Under the pieces are notes generated by a model that saw only the letters and a list, made by a program, of their open reading frames with translations, did not search any database and was not told the origin of the DNA. Position numbers and translations under genes: made by a program. From assembly GCA_964636945.1 (NCBI GenBank), contig CAZWVH010000038.1, forward strand, positions 1-26,488: DNA of 26,488 nt, in the 5' to 3' direction. This stretch comes from CAZADA01 sp964636945 (GTDB lineage Bacteria; Pseudomonadota; Alphaproteobacteria; Caulobacterales; Maricaulaceae). Positions 1 through 8,082 of the stretch are shown here, piece after piece. Numbering within the stretch: position 1 is the stretch's first letter; every line of letters starts with the position of its first letter.

Positions 1-413
1 ATCACCGGCCGACGCCCACGCCCCCAGCCCCGATCGTTCGTCACAGCGCTGCAATACCCGTCCGCGACACACGCATCCCATTCCGCAAACGTCACCTCAA
101 ACCGACCAACGGCGAAACGATCACCAATCGTCACCGTGCGCTGCGGGCCCTCGTCATCATCGCGTCCCTCCTCGCCCGCAGGCGAGCCCATGGTGAACGA
201 CCCTGATGGCAGCACCACCATTTCCGGGCAGGCCTCGCATTCCTTGAACAACGCAAAATCGGGCAGGTCTGATGGGTCAGCATCGGCGACCGGGACGCGC
301 ACGTCTGAGGGCGTTTCCCGCGCATCCATGAATGCCGTCGCTTGATCCTGTGGCCAGGCGGATCCCACTGCACATGTCATGGCCATTACCAGGCCCGCTA
401 GCAATTCGCGCAT
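1..413 (-). CDS. Formylglycine-generating enzyme-like (SUMF1/FGE-sulfatase domain) secreted protein, 3' end outside window
   Basis: Partial: the first 137 codons are present and the C-terminus runs off the left edge. The ATG at 413 is preceded by GGGGCGAG. Residues 1-22 look like a signal peptide (hydrophobic stretch LLAGLVMAMTCAVGSA), so the product is probably exported. From about residue 57 the start of a SUMF1/FGE domain is clear: CPEMVVLPSGSFTMGSP, an acidic stretch ending DDDEGPQRTVTI, then FAVGRFEVTFAEWDACV and NDRGWGRGRRPV. Family members either oxidise a sulfatase cysteine to formylglycine or, more often in bacteria, are catalytically unassigned relatives, including ligand-binding domains fused to other modules. 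The residues that decide this lie in the missing C-terminal half, so only the domain is called. It diverges from the TPR gene at 788. Confidence 0.85.
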   Translation of the reverse strand, partial: MRELLAGLVMAMTCAVGSAWPQDQATAFMDARETPSDVRVPVADADPSDLPDFALFKECEACPEMVVLPSGSFTMGSPAGEEGRDDDEGPQRTVTIGDRFAVGRFEVTFAEWDACVADGYCSAVTNDRGWGRGRRPV

Positions 414-571
414 GTCTCGCCCCTATCTGTCGCCATCATCGTTGATGACCATAACTACTGGCGCGCTCCGCGTCTTCTTTTGAGTTTGGGGGATTCCCGC
501 GACACCGCAATCAATACGCAACATTATGGATTGCACCTGCAGTCAATGCGCATGGCCGCTGCAGAACCAAG
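414..571. promoter_or_regulatory. Divergent intergenic region with a 14-bp direct repeat
   Basis: This stretch lies between the SUMF1-like gene (minus) and the toxin remnant/TPR gene. It contains two copies of a 14-mer, consensus GCARTCAATRCGCA, at 507-520 and 539-552. They match at 12 of 14 positions and both differences are A/G transitions. The start-to-start distance is 32 bp, about three helical turns, as expected for tandem sites contacted from one face of the helix. I see no convincing -35/-10 pair in either direction. Function is inference. Confidence 0.35.
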
Positions 572-718
572 TTACGTCCCGCCCAACTCCGCAAACGGAT
601 TGCGCACAGTGAGCGCGCCATCCACCACCAGCCCATCTTGCAGGTCTTGCGTGAAGACCGTGTCGACGTCGGACTCGATGGCGGCGGCGAGACGGTAGCC
701 GGTGGTACTTTTCACTGC
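572..718 (-). pseudogene. Remnant of a VapC-like PIN-domain toxin (C-terminal end only)
   Basis: Read on the minus strand towards the TAA at 572-574, this stretch encodes RLAAAIESDVDTVFTQDLQD followed by GLVVDGALTVRNPF. That is the usual ending of type II VapC/PIN toxins: an alpha helix, a D-T-[LV]-x-[ST]-[ED]-D-[LM]-Q-[DH]-G segment with a conserved acidic residue, then V-x-[ND]-P-F. Upstream in the same frame the reading continues into sequence with no PIN character, and no antitoxin gene is visible. The N-terminal PIN half with the first conserved Asp is absent. The 5' limit of the recognisable part is approximate. It is probably the debris of a toxin-antitoxin module and is not expected to be functional. 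Confidence 0.6.
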
Positions 719-787
719 GTGGTGATAAGTAATGGATCGGTCCGCGTCAAAACAACAGCAAGGACCAGGGCAAGACAGGGGGAAACA

Positions 788-2245
788 ATGCGAAAGCAAC
801 AGGGATTGCGCCTCACGGCGCAAGTGTGTGTCGGCGTCTTTGCCGTGTGCGCGTTGAGCGTCGTGGCCGCAATGGCACAGGATTCTCAAGGCGATTTGTC
901 TGCTGAGATCCTGATATTGAAAAAGGAAATTGAATTGTTGGACGCGTTCTTCGGACGCGTGGAAGTGGCATTCACCATTGGCGCCTTCGCCATTACAATA
1001 TTCGGTGTTTTGGCAAGTATTATGTGGTTTTCGACTCATCTTCGCGCCAATGAAATTTTCAAAACCTCAAAAGAAACCATTGATATTTACAACGAGGCCA
1101 TGAAACGCATCAGCGAATCGCATATTGAAACCGCGATGCGTTTGCGCATGAAATACAACGAAGAAGCGCAAGAAATCATCGGGCGCACCAGTGGTGGTCG
1201 CGGGTTTATCAATACGCCTACGGATTTGTCTCGCCTCGACAGTTTGTATCGCGATATCAAACATTATGAACGCGATGTCGACCAAGCCACCAGTCACAAA
1301 GAGCGTCACCGCCTCCATATGACGGCCAATTGCTACTTTATCCTTGGACTTCGCGAACATTACAACAAAGACTATGAACTAGCGATCCAATACTGGGAAA
1401 AAGGCAGTGCGGCCAAGGTCGATGAAAGTGACCGGAGCGAAATCCAAGCGATATGTTTGTATTGGGCCGGAATGGCGCGCAACAACCAGGGCAAGTATGG
1501 AGATGCGCTCCAGCAATTCGACGCCGCAAAGCGATTGTTGATCTATGATGTCAGCGAGCGTCGGTTCGAGATTGAGCGCATTGAGTTGGAAACGCGCCAT
1601 TGGAATGTTCATGCGCGGTTGCCCGCCACGATAAACGTACTCACTGATTTCCACAGGATGGTGCAAAACATTGAGGCCAGCCATGCCGGCCAAGAGGATG
1701 CAGCATGGGTCGCAGCTAAGATCACTTTTGGCAATGTGTTGCTCTCGGCGCATATGGAGCATGCCAAAGACGGGCAAGGTGCGTTGGAGAATGACCGCGC
1801 CTCGGATGTCAGCCGCAAAGAGCATTGGCTCTCGATTGCGCACACGCAATTTCAAGAAGTGGTCGACCGTTTTCAATCGGATGACATCACTGCGCCCATT
1901 TGGGCGAAGTTTGGCTTGGCTCAAGTTTTATGGCAAAGCGGTGACGAAGGAAACATACAAAGAGCACGAGAACTATATAACGAAACCAGGAATGTCGCGC
2001 ATCAAACTTACCTTAACAAGTTTGAAGAACGATCGCGGTTGGTCGCGCTGGCCACTGAGTATATATGCGATTTACGACTAGGCGACGCCAAATCAGCTAA
2101 AGACCATTTAACAACAATTCGCAATTTGGTTTCGCAAATCGGAATCGGTGCGCATATCTACTCACAGTTTGTTATGCGCAATGTGGGCGCCGCCGTGTTC
2201 AGCAACACCGCCGAAGAGCAGTTTCGCGCGGTCTTTGGCGAATAG
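788..2245 (+). CDS. Membrane-anchored TPR-repeat protein of unknown function
   Basis: 485 aa. The ATG at 788 is chosen because AGGGGG precedes it and residues 1-31 form a signal peptide ending in AMAQ. The frame stays open upstream to 638, but that extension is antisense to the PIN-toxin remnant and has no ribosome site. A second hydrophobic segment at about 58-82 (AFTIGAFAITIFGVLASIMW) should anchor it in the inner membrane. The long C-terminal part is helical, with TPR-like units at about 180-208 (YFILGLREHYNKDYELAIQY) and 221-250 (YWAGMARNNQGKYGDALQQF) and weaker ones near 380-413. TPR domains are protein-protein scaffolds; no enzymatic motif is visible. The gene looks AT-richer than the efflux and housekeeping genes to its right, consistent with acquisition by transfer. 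It converges on the nitroreductase gene with a 3-bp gap. Confidence 0.8.
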   Translation: MRKQQGLRLTAQVCVGVFAVCALSVVAAMAQDSQGDLSAEILILKKEIELLDAFFGRVEVAFTIGAFAITIFGVLASIMWFSTHLRANEIFKTSKETIDIYNEAMKRISESHIETAMRLRMKYNEEAQEIIGRTSGGRGFINTPTDLSRLDSLYRDIKHYERDVDQATSHKERHRLHMTANCYFILGLREHYNKDYELAIQYWEKGSAAKVDESDRSEIQAICLYWAGMARNNQGKYGDALQQFDAAKRLLIYDVSERRFEIERIELETRHWNVHARLPATINVLTDFHRMVQNIEASHAGQEDAAWVAAKITFGNVLLSAHMEHAKDGQGALENDRASDVSRKEHWLSIAHTQFQEVVDRFQSDDITAPIWAKFGLAQVLWQSGDEGNIQRARELYNETRNVAHQTYLNKFEERSRLVALATEYICDLRLGDAKSAKDHLTTIRNLVSQIGIGAHIYSQFVMRNVGAAVFSNTAEEQFRAVFGE

Positions 2246-2259
2246 CGGCTAAGCGCCGC
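2245..2259. terminator. Small hairpin at the convergent gene ends
   Basis: GCGGC (2245-2249) and GCCGC (2255-2259) can pair around the 5-nt loop TAAGC. The stop codons of the TPR gene (2243-2245) and of the nitroreductase gene (2249-2251, minus strand) both touch this structure. There is no T-tract on either strand, so it is at best a weak bidirectional terminator. Confidence 0.3.
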
Positions 2260-2884
2260 CCCACCTTGTCATCAACGCCTCGACGTCGGGGCGGGGACGC
2301 TCAAAGGCTTCGGCGTCGGTGGAGCCCAGATAGATGTAGCCGGCCACGCGTTCGTGCGCGTCGAGACCAAAGGCGTCCAGCACAGCCCGATCATAGGCGT
2401 ACCACTCCGTCAGCCATTGGCCGGCATAGCCCATGGCGTGGGCGGCGATGAGCAAGTTCTGGCACACTGCGCCGGCCGACAGGATCTGTTCCCATTCGGG
2501 GATCTTCGCATGCGGCTGTGCTGTGCTGACCACCATGACCACCACCGGTGCGCGGGTGAAACGTGTGCGCTCCAGCTCCAAGCGTGGCGCACCGACGTTG
2601 TGAGGATTGGCGTTTTGCCAGGCCTTGACCAGCACTTCACCGGCTCGTGCGCGCGCTTCGCCCTCAAACACCACAAACCGCCAGGGCGCGAGTTTGCCGT
2701 GATCAGGAACCCGCGCGGCGATAGTGAACAGTTTCGATAATTCGCGCTCAGTCGGGCCGGGTTCGGTGAGTTTGGCCGCGGGAGTCGAGCGCCTCCGGGC
2801 CAGCAACTCCACTGTGCGCGGACGGGATTGGGCGGCCAGGGGGCTTGAGCTTTTGGCTTGAGGTATAACTGCTGTAGTGTTCAT
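2249..2884 (-). CDS. Nitroreductase family protein (FMN-dependent, YdjA-like)
   Basis: About 211 aa from the ATG at 2884; in-frame alternatives are ATG 2899 and GTG 2926, and none has a clear Shine-Dalgarno site. It has the single-domain nitroreductase layout: an N-terminal R-R-S motif (LLARRRSTPA) for FMN phosphate contact, ARVPDHGKLAPWRFVVFEG for the flavin and dimer interface, then ILSAGAVCQNLLIAAHAMGY in the central helix and VAGYIYLGST near the end. The PDHG-x-L-x-PWRF signature matches the small YdjA/TdsD-type group. Members reduce nitro compounds, quinones or other electrophiles with NAD(P)H in the cytoplasm; the physiological substrate is not deducible. It is divergent from the TetR gene at 2976, so it could share its control, though I found no dyad in the 90-bp gap. 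Confidence 0.85.
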   Translation of the reverse strand: MNTTAVIPQAKSSSPLAAQSRPRTVELLARRRSTPAAKLTEPGPTERELSKLFTIAARVPDHGKLAPWRFVVFEGEARARAGEVLVKAWQNANPHNVGAPRLELERTRFTRAPVVVMVVSTAQPHAKIPEWEQILSAGAVCQNLLIAAHAMGYAGQWLTEWYAYDRAVLDAFGLDAHERVAGYIYLGSTDAEAFERPRPDVEALMTRWGGA

Positions 2885-2975
2885 CGTTCGCGTTCGCATT
2901 TGGGTGAGACAACCGGCGCTTACCACATCATGTTGTGTTCGTGGACGGATAAGTCAGCGTTAAGGCCCGCAACAT

Positions 2976-3653
2976 ATGTCGATCGAGGACCAAACTGCAC
3001 AGGACCAGTCTCCCACGCCGGCCGACCGGCGGCGCGAACGCGTGCGCAATGAGATTATCTCAGCCGCCGAACACGTGTTCGCTGACAAGGGTTATGAAGG
3101 CCTGTCCATGCGTCGGATTGCCAAGCAAATCGACTATTCCCCGGCTGCAATCTACAAATATTTTCCGTCCAAAAGTGATCTGATCATCTGTATTCGCGAG
3201 ATGTTTTTTGAGCGCCTGCTCCGCCGCCTTGACGAGGTGGTGGAGGAAGACTGGACGCTGGCGTGTGCGCGCGACGCCCTGCGCGCCTATATCGACTGCG
3301 GTCTGGAGGAGCCCAACCATTATCGCATCGCCTTCATGGCCGAGGGCGTTGATCCGCCCGGCCCGGGCAGCCTTGCCATGGAGGCGGGCGGGCGGTTGCG
3401 CGACATGGTTCAAGAGGGCATGGACCTGGGCCATTTCGCCCAGGCCGATCCCGGCATTGCCGCCAAAGCTACATGGGCGGCGGTGCACGGGCTCACGCTC
3501 CTGCTGGCGGATATGCCCAGCTTTTCCGAGCCGCCCAATCCCGCCGACGATCCGTTTGCCAGCGCCGCGGATCGCGAAGCGCTGATCGATTTTCAGGTAA
3601 GTCTGATCATTCGTGGATTGTGCGCAGGGTCAGACGCCGACAGTCCGATTTGA
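2976..3653 (+). CDS. TetR/AcrR-family transcriptional regulator
   Basis: 225 aa. The N-terminal helix-turn-helix is clear at about residues 20-70: ERVRNEIISAAEHVFADKGY, then LSMRRIAKQIDYSPAAIYKY and FPSKSDLI, which is the canonical TetR recognition region. The C-terminal ligand domain (NHYRIAFMAEGV, WAAVHGLTLLLADMP) resembles the WHG-type TetR C-terminal family. The ATG at 2976 has only a weak AAGG upstream. It sits directly in front of an RND efflux pair on the same strand and divergently from a nitroreductase, the standard setting of a local efflux repressor. A candidate operator lies between its stop codon and the membrane-fusion gene. The inducer is unknown. Confidence 0.9.
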   Translation: MSIEDQTAQDQSPTPADRRRERVRNEIISAAEHVFADKGYEGLSMRRIAKQIDYSPAAIYKYFPSKSDLIICIREMFFERLLRRLDEVVEEDWTLACARDALRAYIDCGLEEPNHYRIAFMAEGVDPPGPGSLAMEAGGRLRDMVQEGMDLGHFAQADPGIAAKATWAAVHGLTLLLADMPSFSEPPNPADDPFASAADREALIDFQVSLIIRGLCAGSDADSPI

Positions 3654-3662
3654 GCCAAAGTT

Positions 3663-3689
3663 AACAATGTTCACTTTTTGAAGACTGTT
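3663..3689. promoter_or_regulatory. Candidate TetR operator in front of the RND efflux genes
   Basis: A 27-bp imperfect dyad: left arm AACAATGTTCA (3663-3673), 5-bp spacer CTTTT, right arm TGAAGACTGTT (3679-3689). Nine of the eleven arm positions are complementary. Size and symmetry fit TetR-family operators. It lies 10 bp after the tetR stop and 72 bp before the efflux start. A weak promoter can be drawn just downstream (TTGCCA 3702-3707, 17-bp spacer, GATATC 3725-3730), so a repressor bound here would lie at or just upstream of the -35. No similar sequence occurs upstream of tetR. Binding is inference. Confidence 0.5.
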
Positions 3690-3760
3690 TGCAGTTTTGT
3701 CTTGCCAAGTTGGCGCCACCACACGATATCGCCCCTATCGCACAGACCATTGGGGCGCCC

Positions 3761-4921
3761 ATGATACCGCCGTTGAAGTTTACGATTTTGGCATTCGCGT
3801 TGGTGTGTTCTCTCGGATCGGTCTTATCCGGACCCACTGCCTCGGCGCAGGACGATCTGTTGCCCGTTGCGGTGCTTGAAGCTGACTATCAAGCCGCTGC
3901 GGAGATTAGCGAGAGCTATGCCGGTGTGGTTCAGGTGCGCCGCGAAAGCCGCCTGGGGTTTGAAACGGGCGGTCTAGTCGCAGCCGTGCACGCAGATGTG
4001 GGCGAAGGGGTGGCGCAAGGCGACCTCTTGGCCGAACTCGACCTGCGCGCTTTGCAGGCCGAACTGGATGTGGCCAGAAGTGGCGTGGAAGAAGCGCAAG
4101 CGGCGGCAAACTTGGCCGCAGCAACCGTGCGCCGGCAGGAAGAATTGCTCAAGGGCGGCCATATTTCGCAACAGGCGCTCGATGAAGCCAACGCCAACGC
4201 CGGTGTTGCGAATGCCCGCGTGCAGGCCGCTGAGGCGCGCCGGGCGCAAGTGGAAACGCGTTTGACACTCGCCCAACTCACCGCGCCCTATGATGGCGTG
4301 ATCACCGCGCGCCATGTGGATGAGGGTGATGTGGCCGGACCAGGTGCGCCGATCTTGAGCCTTGCTGAGGGTGGCGCCGTGGAGTTTTCTGTCGGCTTGC
4401 CCGTCGAACAGGCTCGCCGACTCACGGCGGATAAAGAGTATGTCATCACGGTGAATGGACAGTCCGCGCGGGTCAAACTGCGTGCGCAGACCGGCTTGGT
4501 TGATCAGGGTTCGCAAACGGTCTTGGCGGTGTTCGACGTCAATGACACTGAGATTGCGCCGGGACAAGTGGCGCGTTTGCAGTTGAGTAGTTTGGTGGAC
4601 TCGAAGGGCTTTTGGGCGCCGCTGGAGGCATTGTCCGAGGGGCGTCGCGGGCTATGGACTGTGTTCACTGTGCGCCAAGCGGCGGATGGCCAAGGTCACG
4701 AGTTGGAGCGCCGGACGGTCGAAGTTTTGTACACCGAGCAAGATCGGGCCTATATCCGCGGCGCCGTTGAGGACGAAGAAATGTTCGTTGCGCGCGGATT
4801 GGATCGGGTTGCGCCCGGCCAGCGGGTGACGCCGCGTGCCGTTGATATCGGCGATGCCGGCGCGATTTCCACCGCTGCCCTGCTTGATGAAGCGGACGAA
4901 GAGCCGTCACCGCATCGTTAA
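3761..4921 (+). CDS. RND efflux periplasmic adaptor (membrane fusion protein, HlyD/AcrA type)
   Basis: 386 aa. The ATG at 3761 follows GGGGCG and begins a signal peptide (FTILAFALVCSLGS, cleavage near TASAQ/D). The frame is open back to a TTG at 3689, but that codon lies in the candidate operator and is not used here. Domains in order: lipoyl half at about 58-95 (SRLGFETGGLVAAVHADVGE), coiled-coil hairpin at about 96-170 rich in Ala/Glu/Arg, second lipoyl half at about 171-200 (LTAPYDGVITARHVDEGDVA), then beta-barrel and membrane-proximal domains. These proteins link an inner-membrane RND pump to an outer-membrane channel; no TolC-type gene is present here, so a channel encoded elsewhere must be used. 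It ends 38 bp before the pump gene and is surely co-transcribed with it. Confidence 0.92.
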   Translation: MIPPLKFTILAFALVCSLGSVLSGPTASAQDDLLPVAVLEADYQAAAEISESYAGVVQVRRESRLGFETGGLVAAVHADVGEGVAQGDLLAELDLRALQAELDVARSGVEEAQAAANLAAATVRRQEELLKGGHISQQALDEANANAGVANARVQAAEARRAQVETRLTLAQLTAPYDGVITARHVDEGDVAGPGAPILSLAEGGAVEFSVGLPVEQARRLTADKEYVITVNGQSARVKLRAQTGLVDQGSQTVLAVFDVNDTEIAPGQVARLQLSSLVDSKGFWAPLEALSEGRRGLWTVFTVRQAADGQGHELERRTVEVLYTEQDRAYIRGAVEDEEMFVARGLDRVAPGQRVTPRAVDIGDAGAISTAALLDEADEEPSPHR

Positions 4922-4959
4922 ACGTAACGCCCGCACGATAGGTCGGCCAGGAGGCCTGC

Positions 4960-7900
4960 ATGACCACGTTATTCACCACCCGTCCGCGCCTCGCGATTTT
5001 GGCGGTGATGTTGATTTTTGCCGCCGGCGTGGGCGCCTTCATCACCATGGGGCGTCAAGAAGATCCGACCCTAATTGAGCGCTACGCCATCGTGGTGACG
5101 CCCTTTCCCGGCGCCTCTGCAGAACGGGTCGAAGCGTTGGTGGCCGAGCCGTTGGAAAGCCGAATATTGGAGTTGGCTGAGATTAAGCGTGTGCGCTCGA
5201 CCCTGCGCGCCGGCACCTCCCAAATGGAAATCGAATTGCGCGAGGACTTGTCGGCATCCCAAGTGGATCAGGCTTGGTCATTGGTGCGCGACCAAGTGGA
5301 TTTGGCCAGTCAGGCTTTTCCGCCCGGCGTTGGACCGAGCGTCGTGGACCGGCAGTATATCGGCGCGGCGACAATGATTGTGGCGTTAAGCTGGGAAGAT
5401 GGTCGCGATGACACATTGGGGTTGATCACACGTCTGGCGCGTGATCTCGACGATCGCCTGCAAACCATGGATGGCACCGAGGAAACCCGCCTATTTGGCG
5501 TGGCGGAGGAAGAAATCCGCGTCTTGGTGGATCGCGATAAACTGTGGGCCTTGGGCTTAACGGTGAGCGATTTGGCGGCCCGCCTCCAAGCCTCCGACGC
5601 CAAAGCGCCAGCGGGCCAAGTGCGGGCCGACAACGTCAATTTGGGTGTTGAGGTGTCCGGCGAGCTTGATTCGCTCGGTCGCGTCCGCGGCGTGACGGTG
5701 AAGCAAGGACCGCAAGGGCGCACTGTTCGGCTGGGTGATGTCGCGGCGGTGGAAAAGGGTGTGCGCACGCCGCCCACATCGATCGCGCACGTCAACGGCG
5801 ATCGCGTGGTGATGGTCGCAGCATATTTGCAGCCGGGCCTGCGCGTGGATCAATGGACAAAGGCCGCCCGTCAGGTTGTGCAAGAGTTTCAGTCCAGTCT
5901 GCCACGCGGCGTGAGCGCCGATATTGTGTTTGAACAGAACCGGTATGTGAAGCAGCGGCTCAATGGACTGGCGCAAAATCTGGGTTTTTCCGTGCTGTTG
6001 GTCTTTGCGGTTTTGCTGCTGGCCATGGGCTGGCGTGCGGCTTTGATTGTGGGCGCTGCGCTTCCACTCACCGTTTTGATGGTGATCACTTTCATCAGCG
6101 CTTCGGGCAATCCACTGCATCAGATGTCGGTCACCGGGATCATCATCGCGTTGGGCCTATTGATCGATAATGCGATCGTCATGGTTGACGAAATCCGCCT
6201 TAAGCGTGCGCGCGGCGCTGATGCACTGACAGCGGTTGATCGCTCCACGCGCCATCTGTTCGCTCCGCTTCTGGCGTCCACGGCCACCACCATGCTCGCT
6301 TTCGCTCCCATCGCCATGATGAGCGGTTCGGCCGGCGAATTTGTGGGCAGCATGGGACTGTCAGTGATTTTCGCTGTTGGATCGTCGCTGTTTTTATCGC
6401 TGACCATCATTCCCGCCTTGTCCGCCTGGTTCGACCATGCGCCCCGTGAGGATGGCAAAACCTCCATTTGGCGCGACGGGTTGTCGCCCAAATGGCTTGC
6501 TTGGCTCCATAAGCAGTTGGTGCGCACGGTTGTCCGCGTTCCGTTTGTGGGTATCGCTTTGGGTCTGTCGGCTCCCGTGGCGGGATTTGTGATGGCCTCC
6601 ACGCTGCCCATGCAGTTCTTCCCCCCGACGGACCGCGACATGTTCCAACTGGAAGCGATCCTGCCCCCGGAGGCGTCCATCGCGGAGACGCGCCGTCTGG
6701 TGCGCGAGATCACCGAGGTTGTGGAGGCTCACGAGGAAGTCACGCAGGTAAGCTGGGTGATGGGCGAGCAACCGCCGCGCACCTATTACAATGTGAGCGG
6801 TGAGGGCGCCGGCCAACAGAACTTTGCGGCCGGATGGGTGCGCACCAAAAGCCCTGAGGCCACCCGCACCCTTGTGACTGAGCTGCAATCCACCCTTCGC
6901 GCGCAATTTCCCGAAGCACGGATATTGGCCTTGCCGTTCGCCCAAGGCCCGCCCGTTCCTGCACCGCTGGAACTTTATGTGTATGGCCCAGACTTCCAGG
7001 TATTGAGCGAATTGGGCGATGACATTCGTGCGCTGATGGCGGCGTCTGAGAATGTGACCTACACCACGGCAGGCTTGCGCTTGGGCGCACCTGTGGCGCG
7101 GGTGCAGGCCGACGAAGCGCAAGCGGCGATTGTCGGGCTGAGTCTGACAGAATTGGCGGGATTGGTGCAGTCTGATTTGGATGGCGCGGTGGGAGGCAGT
7201 GTTCTCGAAGGCGCGGAGGATTTGCCCGTTCGTGTGGTGTTGCCCGATGAGTCTCGGGCCGATCTGTCAGCAGTTCGTGGAAAAATCTTGCCCGGTCAAA
7301 ATGGCGCCGCCACGCCGCTCAGCGCGCTGGGCGGCATCACCCTTGAACCGGAAGCCGCCACCATTGTTCGCGATAATGGCGAGCGGGCCAATGTGATTTA
7401 CGGCTTCATCGACCCATTTTCGTTGCCCGCCGTCGCGCTAAGCGACTTTCTCGCCCGCCTGGAGGCCAGCGATGTCGTCATCCCTGAAGGATATCGTTTG
7501 CGCATCGGGGGGGACGCCGAGCAGAGCGGCAACGCCATCGGACAATTGTTTGGCGCGGCTGCGCCATTGTTGGTGCTGATGATGGGGGCATTGGTCCTGG
7601 CGTTCAATTCATTCCGATTTGCTGGCGTGGTGGCGTTGGTTGGGATTCAATCCGTAGGCTTGGCGATGTTGGGCGTTTGGGCTTTTGGTCAGCCCAACGG
7701 CTTCATGGCCATTGTGGGCGCCATGGGCCTGGTGGGATTGGCGATCAATGGATCGATCGTGGTGCTGTCCGCGTTGCGTAGCAATGACGACGCCGCCAAC
7801 GGGGACCGGAGCGCCATCGTGGACACCACCATGGACGCAACTCGCCATATCGTGGCCACGACGTTCACCACGATTGGCGGTTTTATTCCGCTGATTGTGT

Positions 7901-8082
7901 CGGGAGACTCGTTCTGGATGCCATTGGCCACGGCTATCGCCGGCGGCGTCGGGGGTTCAGCGATTTTGGCCCTTTATTTCACACCAGCCGTGTTTTCGGT
8001 TATGGCCAAACGGCGTCGGTCGCATGCCGCACGCGACACAGAGCAAGCGCTCCCCGCAAGCACGATTGAGGCGACACCCTAA
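4960..8082 (+). CDS. RND efflux transporter permease (AcrB/MdtB-like inner-membrane pump)
   Basis: 1040 aa, the normal length for RND pumps. The ATG at 4960 has a strong AGGAGG site. TM1 is at about 8-28, followed by the first periplasmic loop with porter subdomains (RYAIVVTPFPGASAERVEAL). TMs 2-6 lie at about 340-480 and TM7 at about 530-550. The second periplasmic loop follows, and TMs 8-12 fill the last 200 residues. The TM4 relay motif reads GLLIDNAIVMVDE, with Asp403 followed by Asn404 where AcrB has two aspartates; the D-N form is common in other RND subfamilies. The TM10 equivalent reads GLAINGSIVVLSAL. It exports drugs, solvents or metabolites by proton antiport; substrate is unknown. 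The NUDIX gene starts at the base after its stop codon. Confidence 0.95.
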   Translation: MTTLFTTRPRLAILAVMLIFAAGVGAFITMGRQEDPTLIERYAIVVTPFPGASAERVEALVAEPLESRILELAEIKRVRSTLRAGTSQMEIELREDLSASQVDQAWSLVRDQVDLASQAFPPGVGPSVVDRQYIGAATMIVALSWEDGRDDTLGLITRLARDLDDRLQTMDGTEETRLFGVAEEEIRVLVDRDKLWALGLTVSDLAARLQASDAKAPAGQVRADNVNLGVEVSGELDSLGRVRGVTVKQGPQGRTVRLGDVAAVEKGVRTPPTSIAHVNGDRVVMVAAYLQPGLRVDQWTKAARQVVQEFQSSLPRGVSADIVFEQNRYVKQRLNGLAQNLGFSVLLVFAVLLLAMGWRAALIVGAALPLTVLMVITFISASGNPLHQMSVTGIIIALGLLIDNAIVMVDEIRLKRARGADALTAVDRSTRHLFAPLLASTATTMLAFAPIAMMSGSAGEFVGSMGLSVIFAVGSSLFLSLTIIPALSAWFDHAPREDGKTSIWRDGLSPKWLAWLHKQLVRTVVRVPFVGIALGLSAPVAGFVMASTLPMQFFPPTDRDMFQLEAILPPEASIAETRRLVREITEVVEAHEEVTQVSWVMGEQPPRTYYNVSGEGAGQQNFAAGWVRTKSPEATRTLVTELQSTLRAQFPEARILALPFAQGPPVPAPLELYVYGPDFQVLSELGDDIRALMAASENVTYTTAGLRLGAPVARVQADEAQAAIVGLSLTELAGLVQSDLDGAVGGSVLEGAEDLPVRVVLPDESRADLSAVRGKILPGQNGAATPLSALGGITLEPEAATIVRDNGERANVIYGFIDPFSLPAVALSDFLARLEASDVVIPEGYRLRIGGDAEQSGNAIGQLFGAAAPLLVLMMGALVLAFNSFRFAGVVALVGIQSVGLAMLGVWAFGQPNGFMAIVGAMGLVGLAINGSIVVLSALRSNDDAANGDRSAIVDTTMDATRHIVATTFTTIGGFIPLIVSGDSFWMPLATAIAGGVGGSAILALYFTPAVFSVMAKRRRSHAARDTEQALPASTIEATP

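Noticed and set aside
480..698. 72-aa plus-strand open frame in the left intergenic region
   Set aside because: No ribosome site, no protein-like character, and it overlaps the toxin remnant on the other strand.
638..787. 50-residue N-terminal extension of the TPR protein
   Set aside because: It is antisense to the PIN-toxin remnant, has no ribosome site, and would hide the signal peptide that begins at 788.
4665..5048. 127-aa minus-strand frame across the MFP/pump junction
   Set aside because: It is antisense to two clear efflux genes; long antisense frames are expected at this G+C content.
6166..6171. Asp-Asn instead of Asp-Asp in RND TM4 as a defect
   Set aside because: The D-N form is common in other RND subfamilies, and the rest of the pump is intact.
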